Assembly (NCBI RefSeq): GCF_030486595.1
Contig: NZ_JAUJZH010000002.1
Location: 391,120 to 455,119, forward strand
Length of the DNA stretch: 64,000 nucleotides
Direction: 5' to 3'
Source of the DNA: Variovorax ginsengisoli
Lineage (GTDB): Bacteria > Pseudomonadota > Gammaproteobacteria > Burkholderiales > Burkholderiaceae_C
Shown piece after piece: positions 1 to 10,955 of the stretch. How positions within the stretch are numbered: position 1 is the stretch's first letter; every line of letters begins with the position of its first letter. The notes below the pieces were generated by a model. That model was not told the origin of the DNA and made no database searches. It saw only the letters and a program-made list of their open reading frames with translations. The position numbers and the translations under genes are program-made.

Positions 1-81
1 GATGGGGGTGGGGTTGGACATCTGGGTTCCTTGTATTCTCACGACTGGGGCCATTTTACCGGCTGGGCCCCGGGCCGCGGT

Positions 82-674
82 CTAGGGGGTTGCCAGACCT
101 TTTTCGGGTCGCGGAGGCGACCGATCGAGCCATTCACCCCAGTCGGTGGCGCACCACGGGTTCCTGGATTTCGCCGCCGCCCGGTACTTGAGCTCGCGCC
201 AGCCCGAGCGCCTCCAGGGCCAGGCCTCGGTCAGTGCGAGCCGCCGGTGATGCGCATAGCGGGGGAACCACGGCTTGCCCAGGCTGCCGATCGAAAAATA
301 CAGGAACGCCCACCAGGCCATGTGCCAATAGGTGTTGCCTAGTTCCTTGCGGCAGTCGCCGAACAGCAGGACGACGTCGATGTCCAGCCGGTCGAGCAGG
401 GCGTCCAGCCAGGCGGCCAATCGGCCATCGCACCCTTGAAGGAGAAGGCGCCGCGCCGGTAGAACAGGTGGTCGCCGGCATTGAAGTTGACCTTGAACAC
501 ACGGGCGCCCGCCAGTTGCAGGTCGTGGGCCAGGCGGCTGAAAAAAGGCCCCACCGGGCCTTGCAGCAAGAGGACGCCTTGTGTTCGGAAGGCGTGTATT
601 CCGCGTTCGATCATGTCGCCCGGAGGCGAATGGCGAAGCGGCGTGAATCCGAGCGGCCTGGTGCGTGCGAGCAC
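82..674 (-). pseudogene. Capsular polysaccharide export protein (KpsS-like), degraded
   Basis: Reading leftward, the first ~80 residues carry the family-typical LLLQGPVGPFFSRLA start and a VNFNAGD stretch, and then the frame is lost. Near 430 the reading GATTGGCCGCCTGG lacks one base relative to the expected DWP-x-AWLDALL continuation. The next frame (from about 420) resumes with AWLDALLDRLDIDVVLLFGDCR. It then jumps directly to GNTYWHMAWWAFLYF and PWFPRYAHHR, omitting roughly 60 residues that KpsS-type proteins normally have between these blocks. It also ends early. Frameshift, internal deletion and 3' truncation together make this a dead gene. The family call rests on remembered motifs, and the exact 5' start is uncertain. 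Confidence 0.6.
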
Positions 675-722
675 TTTCCGCGCGAATTGACCGAATTTTC
701 CGAAAGGTTGGCCGACCCGTTT

Positions 723-1931
723 TCAGCGCTGCTCGACGGCCTCGAACCCTGCCGCCGTCAGGGCCGCCAGCACGGCCGCCAGATGCTCCCGCCCCCGGGT
801 CTGCAGCACCAGTTCGACGTCGACGTTCTGTGCCGCCAGCATGGTGAAGGCGCGCTGATGGTGGACTTCGTCGATGTTGGCACCCGCTTCGGCGACAGTG
901 GCCGTGATATGGGCCAGGGAGCCCGGCACGTCGCGGGCGCTGACCCGCACGCGCGCGAGCCGGCCGGCGCGCACCATGCCGCGCTCGATGATCGCCGCCA
1001 GCAGCAGCGGGTCGATGTTGCCGCCCGACAGCACCAGGCCGACGCGCTGGCCCCGGAAGCGGTCGGGATGGCGGATCAGCGCGGCCAGTCCGGCGGCGCC
1101 CGCGCCCTCCACCAGCGTCTTCTCGATCTCGAGGAGCATCAGCACCGCCTGCTCGATGTCGCCCTCGTCGACCAGGAGCAGCTCGTCAACCTCCCGGGCG
1201 ATGATCTCGCGCGTCAGCACGCCGGGCGTGCCCACGGCGATGCCTTCGGCGATGGTGCTGGTCCCCTGGGGGTGGTGCGTGCCCTGCACCGCGTTCACCA
1301 TGGCCGGGAAGCGCGAGGTCTGGACGCCCACGATGCGGATGTCCGGCTTGCGCGCCTTGGCGGCCAGCGCCATGCCGGCGGCCAGGCCGCCGCCGCCGAC
1401 CGACACCACCAGCACGTCCAGGTCGGGGACCGCATCAAGCATCTCGAGCGCCACCGTGCCCTGGCCGGCGATGATCGCCTCGTCGTCGTAGGGATGGACG
1501 AAGGCCAGTCCCTCGCGTTCGGCCAGCGCCAGCGCATGCGCGCGGGCCGCCTCGAGGGTGTCGCCGTGCAGCACGACTTCGGCGCCGAATCCGCGCGTGC
1601 GTTCGATCTTCACGCCCGGCGTGAAGCGCGGCATGACGATCAGGGCCCGCAGTCCGAGGCGCTGCGCGTGGTAGGCCACGCCCTGCGCGTGGTTTCCGGC
1701 CGACATGGCGATCACGCCACGGGTGCCGCCTTCGGCCAGGTCGACGAGTTTGTTACAGGCTCCGCGCTCCTTGAACGAGGCGGTGAACTGCAGGTTCTCG
1801 AACTTCAGGAACACCTGGGCGCCGACGATCTCGGACAGGGTCCGCGATTCGACGCAGGGGGTTTCGAGCAACTGCCCGTTGAGACGGAGGGCCGCGCGCT
1901 CAATGTCTTCGATTCCAACCATCGGCGTCAT
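723..1931 (-). CDS. ilvA: Threonine ammonia-lyase (PLP-dependent, ACT domain)
   Basis: A 402-residue fold-type II PLP enzyme that deaminates L-threonine (and usually L-serine) to a 2-oxo acid. The PLP lysine is Lys54 in ASFKERGA, and the phosphate-binding glycine loop GGGGLAAG is at 179-186. A C-terminal ACT-like region (about 328-400, RVRVSARDVPGSLAHI) fits the ~400-residue class with one regulatory domain rather than the ~500-residue biosynthetic IlvA. The start at 1931 (MTPMVGIEDIE) matches the family N-terminus; a second ATG lies at 1922. The open frame continues upstream but is only antisense to the ATPase gene. It is divergent from that gene. Whether its role is isoleucine synthesis or threonine catabolism cannot be decided here. 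Confidence 0.9.
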   Translation of the reverse strand: MTPMVGIEDIERAALRLNGQLLETPCVESRTLSEIVGAQVFLKFENLQFTASFKERGACNKLVDLAEGGTRGVIAMSAGNHAQGVAYHAQRLGLRALIVMPRFTPGVKIERTRGFGAEVVLHGDTLEAARAHALALAEREGLAFVHPYDDEAIIAGQGTVALEMLDAVPDLDVLVVSVGGGGLAAGMALAAKARKPDIRIVGVQTSRFPAMVNAVQGTHHPQGTSTIAEGIAVGTPGVLTREIIAREVDELLLVDEGDIEQAVLMLLEIEKTLVEGAGAAGLAALIRHPDRFRGQRVGLVLSGGNIDPLLLAAIIERGMVRAGRLARVRVSARDVPGSLAHITATVAEAGANIDEVHHQRAFTMLAAQNVDVELVLQTRGREHLAAVLAALTAAGFEAVEQR

Positions 1932-2043
1932 TGTGGACGGAATCGCAACATCCTGGTATTTCGTGTCCGCAGGCTTCCCGAAGCCAATACTCTGCGTTAT
2001 GGTCGCTTCCAGATTCACACATCCCCTCGCGGGAGGTTGCCAG

Positions 2044-4365
2044 ATGGTCAAGCGTTCCGGTGTCGATGCAGTGGCTGCGGCTTCCCGCGGCCATGCACTG
2101 CCGTCGCCCGGACTCAAGGAAGCGCCGGTGCTCGAACTCATGTGTTCGCACTTCGTGCTCACGCTCGCGGCCAAGCAGGGCCCGCGCTTCAACGTGCGCC
2201 GGGACCTCAACGGCCTGCTGTCGCTCACCGGCCGCCACCTGGTCTGGCCGCTGCCGGTGCTGCACCGGCTGCGCGAGTTCCTCGGCCGGCGTTGCGTCGG
2301 CAACGAGGTCTGGAAGGGGGTCGAGGGTTTCGACGGCCGCACGCTGCTCGACCGCCACGGCGTCTGGCGCGGCCCCTACGAAGAGGGCACGCTGTTCTTC
2401 TACCTGGACGAATACGCCAAGGACCAGCCCAAGGACCTGCTGTCGGTGCTGTCGGTCACGCGCGACTGGCTCACCCATGCGCTGCGCAAGCAGTCGACCC
2501 TGGTCGAGAAGAACATCGATGCGCTGGCCGGCCTGCTGCAGCTCAACAAGGCCGAGCGCGCGCTGCTGCTCTACGGCACCCTGGCGCGCTACCAGCGCGA
2601 CCTGCGTTCCCTGCTGGTCGAGTTCAAGGTCAACAACGCGCCCGAGGCCTACGCCGCGATCGCCGAGGTGGCCGGCGTCAATGCGAGCGAAGTCGGCGAG
2701 GCGCTGCGTGCGGGCTCGCGGCTCGAGCGCATCGGGCTGGTCGAGAACCTGATCTCCGAGCACAACATCACCGACCTGGCCGACCTCATGAAGGTCAGCG
2801 AGAAGCTGCCGCCGGTGCTGATGCGCGAGTACCGCGACCGCAACGAGCTGATGGCCGTGTTCACGCGGCCGTCCGCCAAGAGCAGCCTCTCGGTGCACGA
2901 TTTCTCCTTCGTCGAGGACGAGGCCCGGATGCTGGTCACCTTGCTGCGGGCGGCGGTCGCTCGCAAGGAGCCCGGTGTCAACGTGCTGCTCTACGGCCCG
3001 CCCGGCACCGGCAAGACCGAACTCGCCAAGGTGGTGGCGCAGGCCGCGGGACTGGAGCTGTTCGAGGTCGAATACGCCGACCGCGACGGCAACTCGCTGT
3101 CGGGCCGCGACCGCTACCGTTCGCTGCAGATCGCGCAGGTGTTCCTCAAGGGCAGCGAGCAGTCGGCGCTGCTGTTCGACGAGGTCGAGGACGTGTTTCC
3201 GCCCATCAGCACCGAGGCCGCGCAGCTGATGGCGCGCGCCGAGCAGATTCCCTCGCCGGCCAGCGGCAGCGTGAGCGGCAAGGCCTGGGTCAACCAGATC
3301 CTCGAATCGAACGCGGTGCCGACCTTGTGGGTCACCAACCGCATCGAGCAGATCGACCCGGCTTTCCGGCGCCGCTTCGCCTACCACCTCGAGCTCAAGT
3401 CGCCGCCGCCCGGCGCCCGCGAGCAGCTGGTGCGCAAGACGCTCGAAGGCGTCTCGGTGTCCGAGGCCTTCACCGCCAAGCTGGCCGGGCGCAAGGGCCT
3501 GACACCGGCCCAGATCCGCACCGCGGTGCGCTTCGCCGAGCTCGCCATGACCGAGGGCGGCTCGGTCGAGAAGCTCATCGAGCGCCAACTCAAGAACGCC
3601 GACCTCGCGCTCGGCACGCCCGATGCCCTGGGCGCGCGCCGCAGCGTCACGACCTACGACCTCGACATGCTCAACGTCGAGACCCGCTTCGAGATCCCGC
3701 GCATCGTCGACGCCCTGAAGGCCCGCGGCCACGGCACCCTGTGCTTCTACGGCGCGCCCGGCACCGGCAAGACCGCCCTGGCGGAGCACATCGCGAAGGC
3801 GATCGGCCGGCCGCTGATCATCAAGCAGGCCAGCGACCTGATGAGCAAGTACGTGGGCGAGACCGAGCAGAACATGGCCGCCATGTTCAAGGAGGCCGAG
3901 GCCGAGAAGGCGGTGCTGCTGCTCGACGAGGCCGACAGCTTCCTGCAGGACCGCCGCGGCGCCCAGCGCACCTACGAAGTGACCGAGGTCAACGAGATGC
4001 TGCAGGGCATGGAGCGCTTCGACGGCATCTTCGTCTGCACCACCAACCTGCTCGACCGGCTCGACCAGGCAGCGCTGCGCCGCTTCACCTTCAAGATCAA
4101 GTTCATGCCGCTGACCGGCGAGCAGCGCGAGCGGATGTTCGTCACCGAGGCGCTCGCCGGCGATGCGGACCAGCTGACCCACGAGATCAAGTTGCGGCTC
4201 GCCAGGCTGCCGCAGCTGTGTCCGGGCGACTTCGCGGCCGTCAAGCGCCAGACCGACATCCTGGCGGTGGCCTTCTCGGCCGACGAGTTTCTCGACCAGC
4301 TCGATGCCGAACACCGTATCAAGCCCGAAGTGCGCGAGTCCCGCGGCATCGGCTTCGTTCAGTAG
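2044..4365 (+). CDS. AAA family ATPase with two ATPase domains
   Basis: A 773-residue cytosolic protein. About 300 residues without a recognised motif precede two AAA+ modules. The first has Walker A GPPGTGKT at 318-325 and an LLFDEVEDVFP Walker B. The second has GAPGTGKT at 570-577, a SKYVGETEQNM pore-loop-like segment, LLLLDEADSF near 625-633 and an arginine-finger stretch RRFTFKIKF. The second module resembles classical FtsH/Cdc48-type domains and the first is more divergent. The start was chosen because GGGAGG at 2031-2036 sits 7 nt before ATG 2044; the open frame extends further upstream but is antisense to ilvA. The substrate is unknown. The S41 lipoprotein follows after 50 nt and may be cotranscribed. 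Confidence 0.85.
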   Translation: MVKRSGVDAVAAASRGHALPSPGLKEAPVLELMCSHFVLTLAAKQGPRFNVRRDLNGLLSLTGRHLVWPLPVLHRLREFLGRRCVGNEVWKGVEGFDGRTLLDRHGVWRGPYEEGTLFFYLDEYAKDQPKDLLSVLSVTRDWLTHALRKQSTLVEKNIDALAGLLQLNKAERALLLYGTLARYQRDLRSLLVEFKVNNAPEAYAAIAEVAGVNASEVGEALRAGSRLERIGLVENLISEHNITDLADLMKVSEKLPPVLMREYRDRNELMAVFTRPSAKSSLSVHDFSFVEDEARMLVTLLRAAVARKEPGVNVLLYGPPGTGKTELAKVVAQAAGLELFEVEYADRDGNSLSGRDRYRSLQIAQVFLKGSEQSALLFDEVEDVFPPISTEAAQLMARAEQIPSPASGSVSGKAWVNQILESNAVPTLWVTNRIEQIDPAFRRRFAYHLELKSPPPGAREQLVRKTLEGVSVSEAFTAKLAGRKGLTPAQIRTAVRFAELAMTEGGSVEKLIERQLKNADLALGTPDALGARRSVTTYDLDMLNVETRFEIPRIVDALKARGHGTLCFYGAPGTGKTALAEHIAKAIGRPLIIKQASDLMSKYVGETEQNMAAMFKEAEAEKAVLLLDEADSFLQDRRGAQRTYEVTEVNEMLQGMERFDGIFVCTTNLLDRLDQAALRRFTFKIKFMPLTGEQRERMFVTEALAGDADQLTHEIKLRLARLPQLCPGDFAAVKRQTDILAVAFSADEFLDQLDAEHRIKPEVRESRGIGFVQ

Positions 4366-4415
4366 GGCTCCACACAAGAAAAGCGCGGGTCGCCGCGCGC
4401 GGGGGAGAGCGATCG

Positions 4416-5977
4416 ATGAGGGCTGTCCGGACCGCCCGGAGGATGGACGCGGCGCGCGGCGCCTTGAGCGCTGCCGCACTGGCGCTGGTGGGTCTGCTCG
4501 GTGCCTGCGGCGGTGGCGGTGGCGGTGGCGGCGCAGCGTTGCCATTGGCCGCGCCGGCCGCCTTGGCGCCGGGCGACGACCCGATCGTCCCCTCGTCCAG
4601 CGTGCAAGGCCAGTGCGCCGCGCCGCGTGGCGGCATCGACCCGGACACCGGCGCGGCGTTCCCCGACCAGCCCGGCTCGGCGACTACCGAGAAGCGCTGG
4701 CTGCGGGCCTGGATCGACGAGACCTATCTCTGGTATGCCGAAATCCCCAGCACGCTGGTGGCCGGCGAATACGCGACCCCGCTCGCCTACTTCAACGTCC
4801 TCAAGACACCGCTGTCGACCCCCTCGGGCAGGCCCAAGGACCGCTTCCACTTCACCGCCGACACTGCGCAATACCGGGGCCTGTCGCAAGGCGGCGTGCT
4901 GATCGGCTACGGACTCGAACTCGCCTTCCTGAGCGCCGCGCCACCGCGCGACATCCGCGTGGCCTTCACCGAGCCCGGCTCGCCGGCGGCGCAGGCGGCC
5001 TTCGACCGCGGCCTCAAGCTGGTCGAGATCGACGGCATCGATGTGGTGGCGGGCGCGGACGTGGCGGCACTCAACGCCGCGCTGTCGCCCACCCGCGTCG
5101 GCGAAACGCACAGCTTCAAGCTGCAGGCGCCCGACGGTAGCCTGCGCAGCGTGAGCCTGGCGGCGGCCGCTGTCACCCGCACCTCGGTGCAGAACGTGAA
5201 GACCATCGCCACCGACAGCGGGCCGGTCGGCTACATGCTGTTCAACGACCACACGGCCGGCGCCGAAGCGCAGCTGGTCGCGGCGATCTATCAGTTCAAG
5301 GCGGCGTCGGTCAGCGACCTCGTGATCGACATGCGCTACAACGGCGGCGGCTTTCTCGACATCGCCAGCGAACTGGCCTACATGGTCGCCACGCCGGCGG
5401 CCACCCGCGGCACGGTCTTCGAGGCGCTCCGGTTCAACAGCAAGAATCCGTTCCGGATCACGGCGGCGCAGGCCACCGTGCCCTTCCATGCGACCGCGCG
5501 CGGCTTCTCGGTGTCGGCCGGCCTGCCGCTGCCGCAACTGGGCCTGTCGCGCGTCATCGTACTGGCGGGCCCCGACACCTGTTCGGCCAGCGAATCGGTC
5601 GTCAACGGCTTGCGCGGAGTCGGGATCGCGGTGGACCTGATCGGTGGCGGCACCTGTGGCAAGCCGTACGGCTTCTACCCGCAGGACAACTGCGGCACGA
5701 CCTATTTCGCGATCCAGTTCCAGGGCGTGAACCAGCAGGGCTTCGGCGACTATGGCGACGGCTTCGTGCCGACCTGCGCGGTGGCGGACGACTTCGGCCA
5801 TGCGCTGGGCGACACCGCCGAGAGCCGGCTCGCCGCCGCGCTGACCTTGCGCAGCACGGGTGCTTGCCCCGCCGCGCCGCAGGCCCGGGGCGGTGGCGCG
5901 CTCGGCAAGGCGGAGGCGACCGAAACGCCCTATCTGATCCGCTCGCCGCTGCGCGAGAACCGGATCATTTCACGCCC

Positions 5978-5981
<4 letters not shown>
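4416..5981 (+). CDS. S41 family (C-terminal processing type) protease, lipoprotein
   Basis: 521 residues. The N-terminus is a lipoprotein signal: basic MRAVRTARR, a hydrophobic core, then LVGLLGAC with Cys31 as the lipidation site, followed by a run of eight glycines as a tether. A PDZ-like segment (about 170-240, EPGSPAAQAAFDRGLKLVEIDG) precedes the peptidase S41 core. That core contains VIDMRYNGGGF and the nucleophile region PDTCSASESVVNG. It probably cleaves proteins in the periplasm while anchored to a membrane. GGGGGAG at 4401-4407 gives a good ribosome site 8 nt before ATG. Its stop codon overlaps the stop of the convergent recQ in the palindrome CTAG. Substrate unknown. Confidence 0.85.
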
Positions 5982-7879
<1,898 letters not shown>

Positions 7880-7895
7880 GGTTCGGCGTTGGATG

Positions 7896-7934
7896 AGGGC
7901 CGGCCCGCCAGCGACGCGGCGGCGGGCCGGCCCT
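7896..7934 (-). terminator. Perfect 14-bp GC-rich hairpin between thioesterase and recQ
   Basis: AGGGCCGGCCCGCC (7896-7909) pairs perfectly with GGCGGGCCGGCCCT (7921-7934) around an 11-nt loop. It lies just after the thioesterase gene in the direction of minus-strand transcription. No U-tract follows, so it may be a weak or Rho-assisted terminator or an mRNA-stabilising structure rather than a classical intrinsic terminator. Confidence 0.5.
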
Positions 7935-7963
7935 GATTGTCGCTTGGTGGCGCCGCCCGGCTG

Positions 7964-8425
7964 TCAGCTGCGGATGTTTTCGCGCCCGAAAACCGCCATC
8001 AGCGTGCATCCCATGGTGGCGACCAGCTTTTCGCGGCCCTCCTCCAGGGCGTAGGCATGGCCCTCGCAGACCGTCACCGTGCGCCCGGGCTTGACCACGC
8101 TGCCGACCATGCGGAAGGTCTGGCCCTTGGCGGGCGCGAGCAGGTTGATCTTGTATTCGATGGTCAGCACCGCGGCGTCGGCCGGCATCAGCGTGAAGCC
8201 GGCGTAGCCGCAGGCCGAGTCGAGCGCGGTGGCCACCATGCCGGCATGCAGGAAGCCGTGCTGCTGGGTCAGGCCGGCGGCCCAGTCGAGTTCGATCGCC
8301 ACGCGGCCCGGCGCGATCTCGCCCAGCCGTGCGCCGATGGTGGCCATGGCGCCCTGGCGCTCGAAGCTCTGGCGCACGCGTTGCACGAAGTGCGGGTCCG
8401 GGGGGACGAAGGCGGTGGTTGGCAT
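7964..8425 (-). CDS. PaaI/hotdog-fold acyl-CoA thioesterase
   Basis: 153 residues from ATG 8425 (MPTTAFVPPDPHF); an in-frame GTG directly precedes it at 8428. The hotdog-fold signature is the helix region QQHGFLHAGMVATALDSACGYAG, where the His-Gly pair and the following acidic Asp/Ser positions are those used by the PaaI family to hydrolyse acyl-CoA thioesters. The later segment VLTIEYKINLLAPAKGQTFRMVG is the family's beta-sheet core. The gene follows the acyl-CoA dehydrogenase on the same strand, but a 26-bp palindromic operator sits immediately before it, so it likely has its own promoter. Its role is probably to trim acyl-CoA intermediates of the neighbouring degradation genes; the substrate is not readable from sequence. 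Confidence 0.85.
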   Translation of the reverse strand: MPTTAFVPPDPHFVQRVRQSFERQGAMATIGARLGEIAPGRVAIELDWAAGLTQQHGFLHAGMVATALDSACGYAGFTLMPADAAVLTIEYKINLLAPAKGQTFRMVGSVVKPGRTVTVCEGHAYALEEGREKLVATMGCTLMAVFGRENIRS

Positions 8426-8434
8426 CACGGGTGG

Positions 8435-8460
8435 AATTGACGTTTACGTAAAGGTCAATT
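8435..8460. promoter_or_regulatory. 26-bp near-perfect palindromic operator (LiuR/MerR-like)
   Basis: The site reads AATTGAC-GT-TTACGTAA-AG-GTCAATT: outer 7-bp arms and a central 8-bp palindrome, with only the two dinucleotide spacers breaking symmetry. It ends 10 nt before the thioesterase start. The TTGAC...TTACGTAA...GTCAA pattern resembles what I recall of MerR-family LiuR operators of branched-chain amino acid/acyl-CoA catabolism in proteobacteria. No MerR gene lies in the window, so the regulator would act in trans. Confidence 0.65.
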
Positions 8461-8494
8461 ATGGGGTGGAGGTGCATGGCGGACAAGCCGCCAG

Positions 8495-9634
8495 TCAGCC
8501 CAGCACGATGCGCGCGATGATGTTGCGCTGGATTTCCGACGAGCCCTCGTAGATGCGCAGGATGCGGGCATCCCGCACGTAGCGCTCGAGCGGCATCTCG
8601 CGCGTGAAGCCGTAGCCGCCATGGATCTGCAGCGCGGTGTCGGCGACGAAGGCCACCATCTCGGAGGCGTAGAGCTTGGCCATCGCCGACTGCAGCGTGA
8701 ACGGCTGGCCTGCCGAGCGCAGCGCCAGGGCCTGCATCGTGAGGCCCCAGGCCGCCTCGAGCCGCAGCTTCATGTCGGCCAGCATCCACTGGATGCCCTG
8801 CTTGCCGGCCAGCGCCTCACCGCCGACCTGGCGCTCGCGCGCCCAGTCCAGTGCTGCCGCCAGCGCGGCTTCGGCGATGCCGAGCGAAGTCGCGGCGACG
8901 TCGAGGCGGCTGTTGTCCAGCACCTTCATGGCGGTCTTGAAGCCGCTGCCCTCGTCGCCGAGGCGGTTGGCGAGCGGCACCTCGACCGACTCGAAGGCGA
9001 CCTCGAAGGCGTGGCCGCCGCGGATGCCCATGAGCTTCTCGGGCGCCGAGACCTTCACGCCCGGGCGGTCGGTGTCGACGATGAAGGCGCTGACGCCGCG
9101 GGCGCCGGCCGTGGCATCGGTCCTGGCGAACACCACCAGGAACTTCGCTTCGGCCGCGTTCGAGATGAAATGCTTGACGCCGTCGATGCGGTAGCGGTCG
9201 CCGTCCCGGACGGCGCGCGTGCGCAGGTCGGCGGGATGCGAGCCGCCGCGCGGCTCGGTCAGTGCGAAGCCTGCCAGCCACTCGCCACTGGCCGCGCGCG
9301 GCAGGTAGCGGCCGCGCTGGTCGTCGTCGCCGCCGATCAGCACCGCATCGGTGCCCAGGTAGTGGGCGCCGATCATCGAGGAGGTCGCGGCGCAGGCACG
9401 CGAGATCTCGACCAGCGACAGCAGCATCGCGGTCGGCATCACGCCGGGACCGCCCCAGCGCTCGGGCAGGTTCATGCCCATCACGCCGAGGGCCGCGAGC
9501 CCCGGCACGTGGCAGGTGGCCGAGCGCTCGTGCGCATCGATGTCGCTGGCCAGCGGGGCGATGGCCTCGGTCGCGTAGCGCGCGACCGCATCGGCCAGGG
9601 CCTGGTCTTCTGCGGTGATGCCGAGTCGTGTCAT
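8495..9634 (-). CDS. Acyl-CoA dehydrogenase
   Basis: 379 residues, a FAD flavoprotein that introduces an alpha-beta double bond into an acyl-CoA. Family signatures are GFALTEPRGGSHPADL (FAD contact), KHFISNAAEAKFLVVFART, LDNSRLDVAATSLGIAEAAL and the C-terminal QIHGGYGFTREMPLERYVRDARILRIYEG. The Glu in IYEGSSEIQ is the usual catalytic base. Start ATG 9634 has GGAAG just upstream. It follows the CoA-transferase by 10 nt, so the two should form one operon that activates an acid to its CoA ester and then oxidises it. It is a short/branched-chain type by motif and not an obvious glutaryl-CoA dehydrogenase. Confidence 0.92.
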   Translation of the reverse strand: MTRLGITAEDQALADAVARYATEAIAPLASDIDAHERSATCHVPGLAALGVMGMNLPERWGGPGVMPTAMLLSLVEISRACAATSSMIGAHYLGTDAVLIGGDDDQRGRYLPRAASGEWLAGFALTEPRGGSHPADLRTRAVRDGDRYRIDGVKHFISNAAEAKFLVVFARTDATAGARGVSAFIVDTDRPGVKVSAPEKLMGIRGGHAFEVAFESVEVPLANRLGDEGSGFKTAMKVLDNSRLDVAATSLGIAEAALAAALDWARERQVGGEALAGKQGIQWMLADMKLRLEAAWGLTMQALALRSAGQPFTLQSAMAKLYASEMVAFVADTALQIHGGYGFTREMPLERYVRDARILRIYEGSSEIQRNIIARIVLG

Positions 9635-9644
9635 GGGTCTTCCT

Positions 9645-10865
9645 TCAGAGGGGGGAGGGGATGGCGGTGGGGCCGAAGGCACCGGCCAGGCGCAGCTCGG
9701 CGAGCTTGTCGAGGCCGCAGCCGAGAAGCTGCGCGAGCAGGTCATCCGTGTGCTCGCCCAGCGCCGGCGCGCGTTCGGCCCGGTTCGACGCGGCGCCGTT
9801 GAAGCGTACCGGCTGGGTCGGCAGCCGGAGGCCCGGCAGCCGATCGTCCTGCACGCCGCGCAGGAGTTCGCGCGCCTGGGCCTGGGGCGATTCGAGGGCC
9901 TGTGCGATGTTCCAGATCGGCGCGGCGGGAACGCCCGCGGCCTCGAGCCGGCGCACGACCTCATCGACCGGATGCGCGGCGGCCCAGCCTTCGATCAGGG
10001 CGCGCAAGGCGGGCTCCTGCGCGGAGCGCAGCTCGTCGCTGGTGAAGCGCGGGTCGTTCGCGAGCCCGGGCATCGCCATCGCCGCGGCCAGCGCGTCGAA
10101 CAGTTTCTTGTTGAGCACCGCCAGCGCGAAGTGGCCGTCCTGCGCGCGATAGACGCCGAACGGCGCCGACAGCGGATGCCGGTTGCCCACGCGCCGCGCC
10201 GGGCGGCCCGTGAACAGGAAGCGCGCCATCGAGGTGGCGAGGAAGCTCAGCGTGGTGTCGAACATCGCGACGTCGACGTGCTGGCCGTGGCCGGTGCGCT
10301 GGGTCTGCAGCAGCGCGGCCAGCGTGGCCCAGGAGGCGAAGAGGCCGGCGACCACGTCCGACACCGCCTCGCCGACCAGCGTCGGTGCGCCGTCGGGGTC
10401 GCCGGTGGCTTCCATCAGGCCGCTCATGGCCTGGACGATGATGTCGTAGGCCGGGCGGTGCGCGTAGGGGCCGGTCTGGCCGAAGCCCGAGACGCTGACG
10501 TAGACCAGCTTCGGGTTCTGCCGCGCCAGCGCCTCGGCGCCGATGCCCAGCCGCTCGGCGACGCCGGGGCGGAAGTTCTCGACCACCACGTCGGCTCGGG
10601 CCGCCAGTTCATGCACCAGGCGCACCGCATCGGGATTCTTCAGGTCGAGCACCATGCTCTTCTTGTTGCGGTTCATCACCGTGAAGAGTGCGCTCTGGCC
10701 GTTCTTCATCGGGCCGATGGCGCGGTAGTCGTCGCCCTGTGGCGGCTCGATCTTGATCACCTCGGCCCCCAGGTCGGCCAACAATGCAGTGGACAGCGGG
10801 CCCGCGAGCACGCGAGTGAAATCGAGGATGCGGATGCCGTCGAGCGGACGGGTGGATGGCGTCAT
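9645..10865 (-). CDS. CaiB/BaiF family (class III) CoA-transferase
   Basis: 406 residues, the usual length for the family. It transfers CoA between an acyl-CoA donor and a carboxylic acid without a covalent glutamyl-CoA of the class I type. Motifs seen: GIRILDFTRVLAGP at the N-terminus, LADLGAEVIKIEPP, and VVENFRPGVAERLG. YDIIVQAMSGLMEATGDPDG follows, with the active-site Asp in the family-typical HVDVAMFDTTLSF region. It is first in a minus-strand operon with the acyl-CoA dehydrogenase and is divergent from a LysR regulator 90 bp away, an arrangement typical for substrate-induced acid-degradation operons. The acid substrate is unknown. Confidence 0.92.
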   Translation of the reverse strand: MTPSTRPLDGIRILDFTRVLAGPLSTALLADLGAEVIKIEPPQGDDYRAIGPMKNGQSALFTVMNRNKKSMVLDLKNPDAVRLVHELAARADVVVENFRPGVAERLGIGAEALARQNPKLVYVSVSGFGQTGPYAHRPAYDIIVQAMSGLMEATGDPDGAPTLVGEAVSDVVAGLFASWATLAALLQTQRTGHGQHVDVAMFDTTLSFLATSMARFLFTGRPARRVGNRHPLSAPFGVYRAQDGHFALAVLNKKLFDALAAAMAMPGLANDPRFTSDELRSAQEPALRALIEGWAAAHPVDEVVRRLEAAGVPAAPIWNIAQALESPQAQARELLRGVQDDRLPGLRLPTQPVRFNGAASNRAERAPALGEHTDDLLAQLLGCGLDKLAELRLAGAFGPTAIPSPL

Positions 10866-10927
10866 GGCGGGTGCTTTGGTGACTGTGGGCCGCCATGGTC
10901 GATCCCTTTTGAATCAAATGAAAATAC

Positions 10928-10940
10928 GCATCGTTGATGC
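10928..10940. promoter_or_regulatory. Inverted repeat GCATC-gtt-GATGC in divergent promoter region
   Basis: A perfect 5-bp inverted repeat with a 3-nt spacer in the 90-bp gap between the CoA-transferase and the LysR gene, next to an AT-rich stretch (TTTTGAATCAAATGAAAA, 10907-10924). It is a reasonable LysR-type operator for autoregulation and control of the divergent operon; this is inferred from position only. Confidence 0.35.
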
Positions 10941-10955
10941 CTTGGATCGAAAAAG

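Noticed and set aside
8495..10865. CoA-transferase plus acyl-CoA dehydrogenase as the glutarate end of the nicotinate route
   Set aside because: The dehydrogenase ends with IYEGSSEIQ and lacks glutaryl-CoA dehydrogenase features; it lies 25 kb away under a different regulator.
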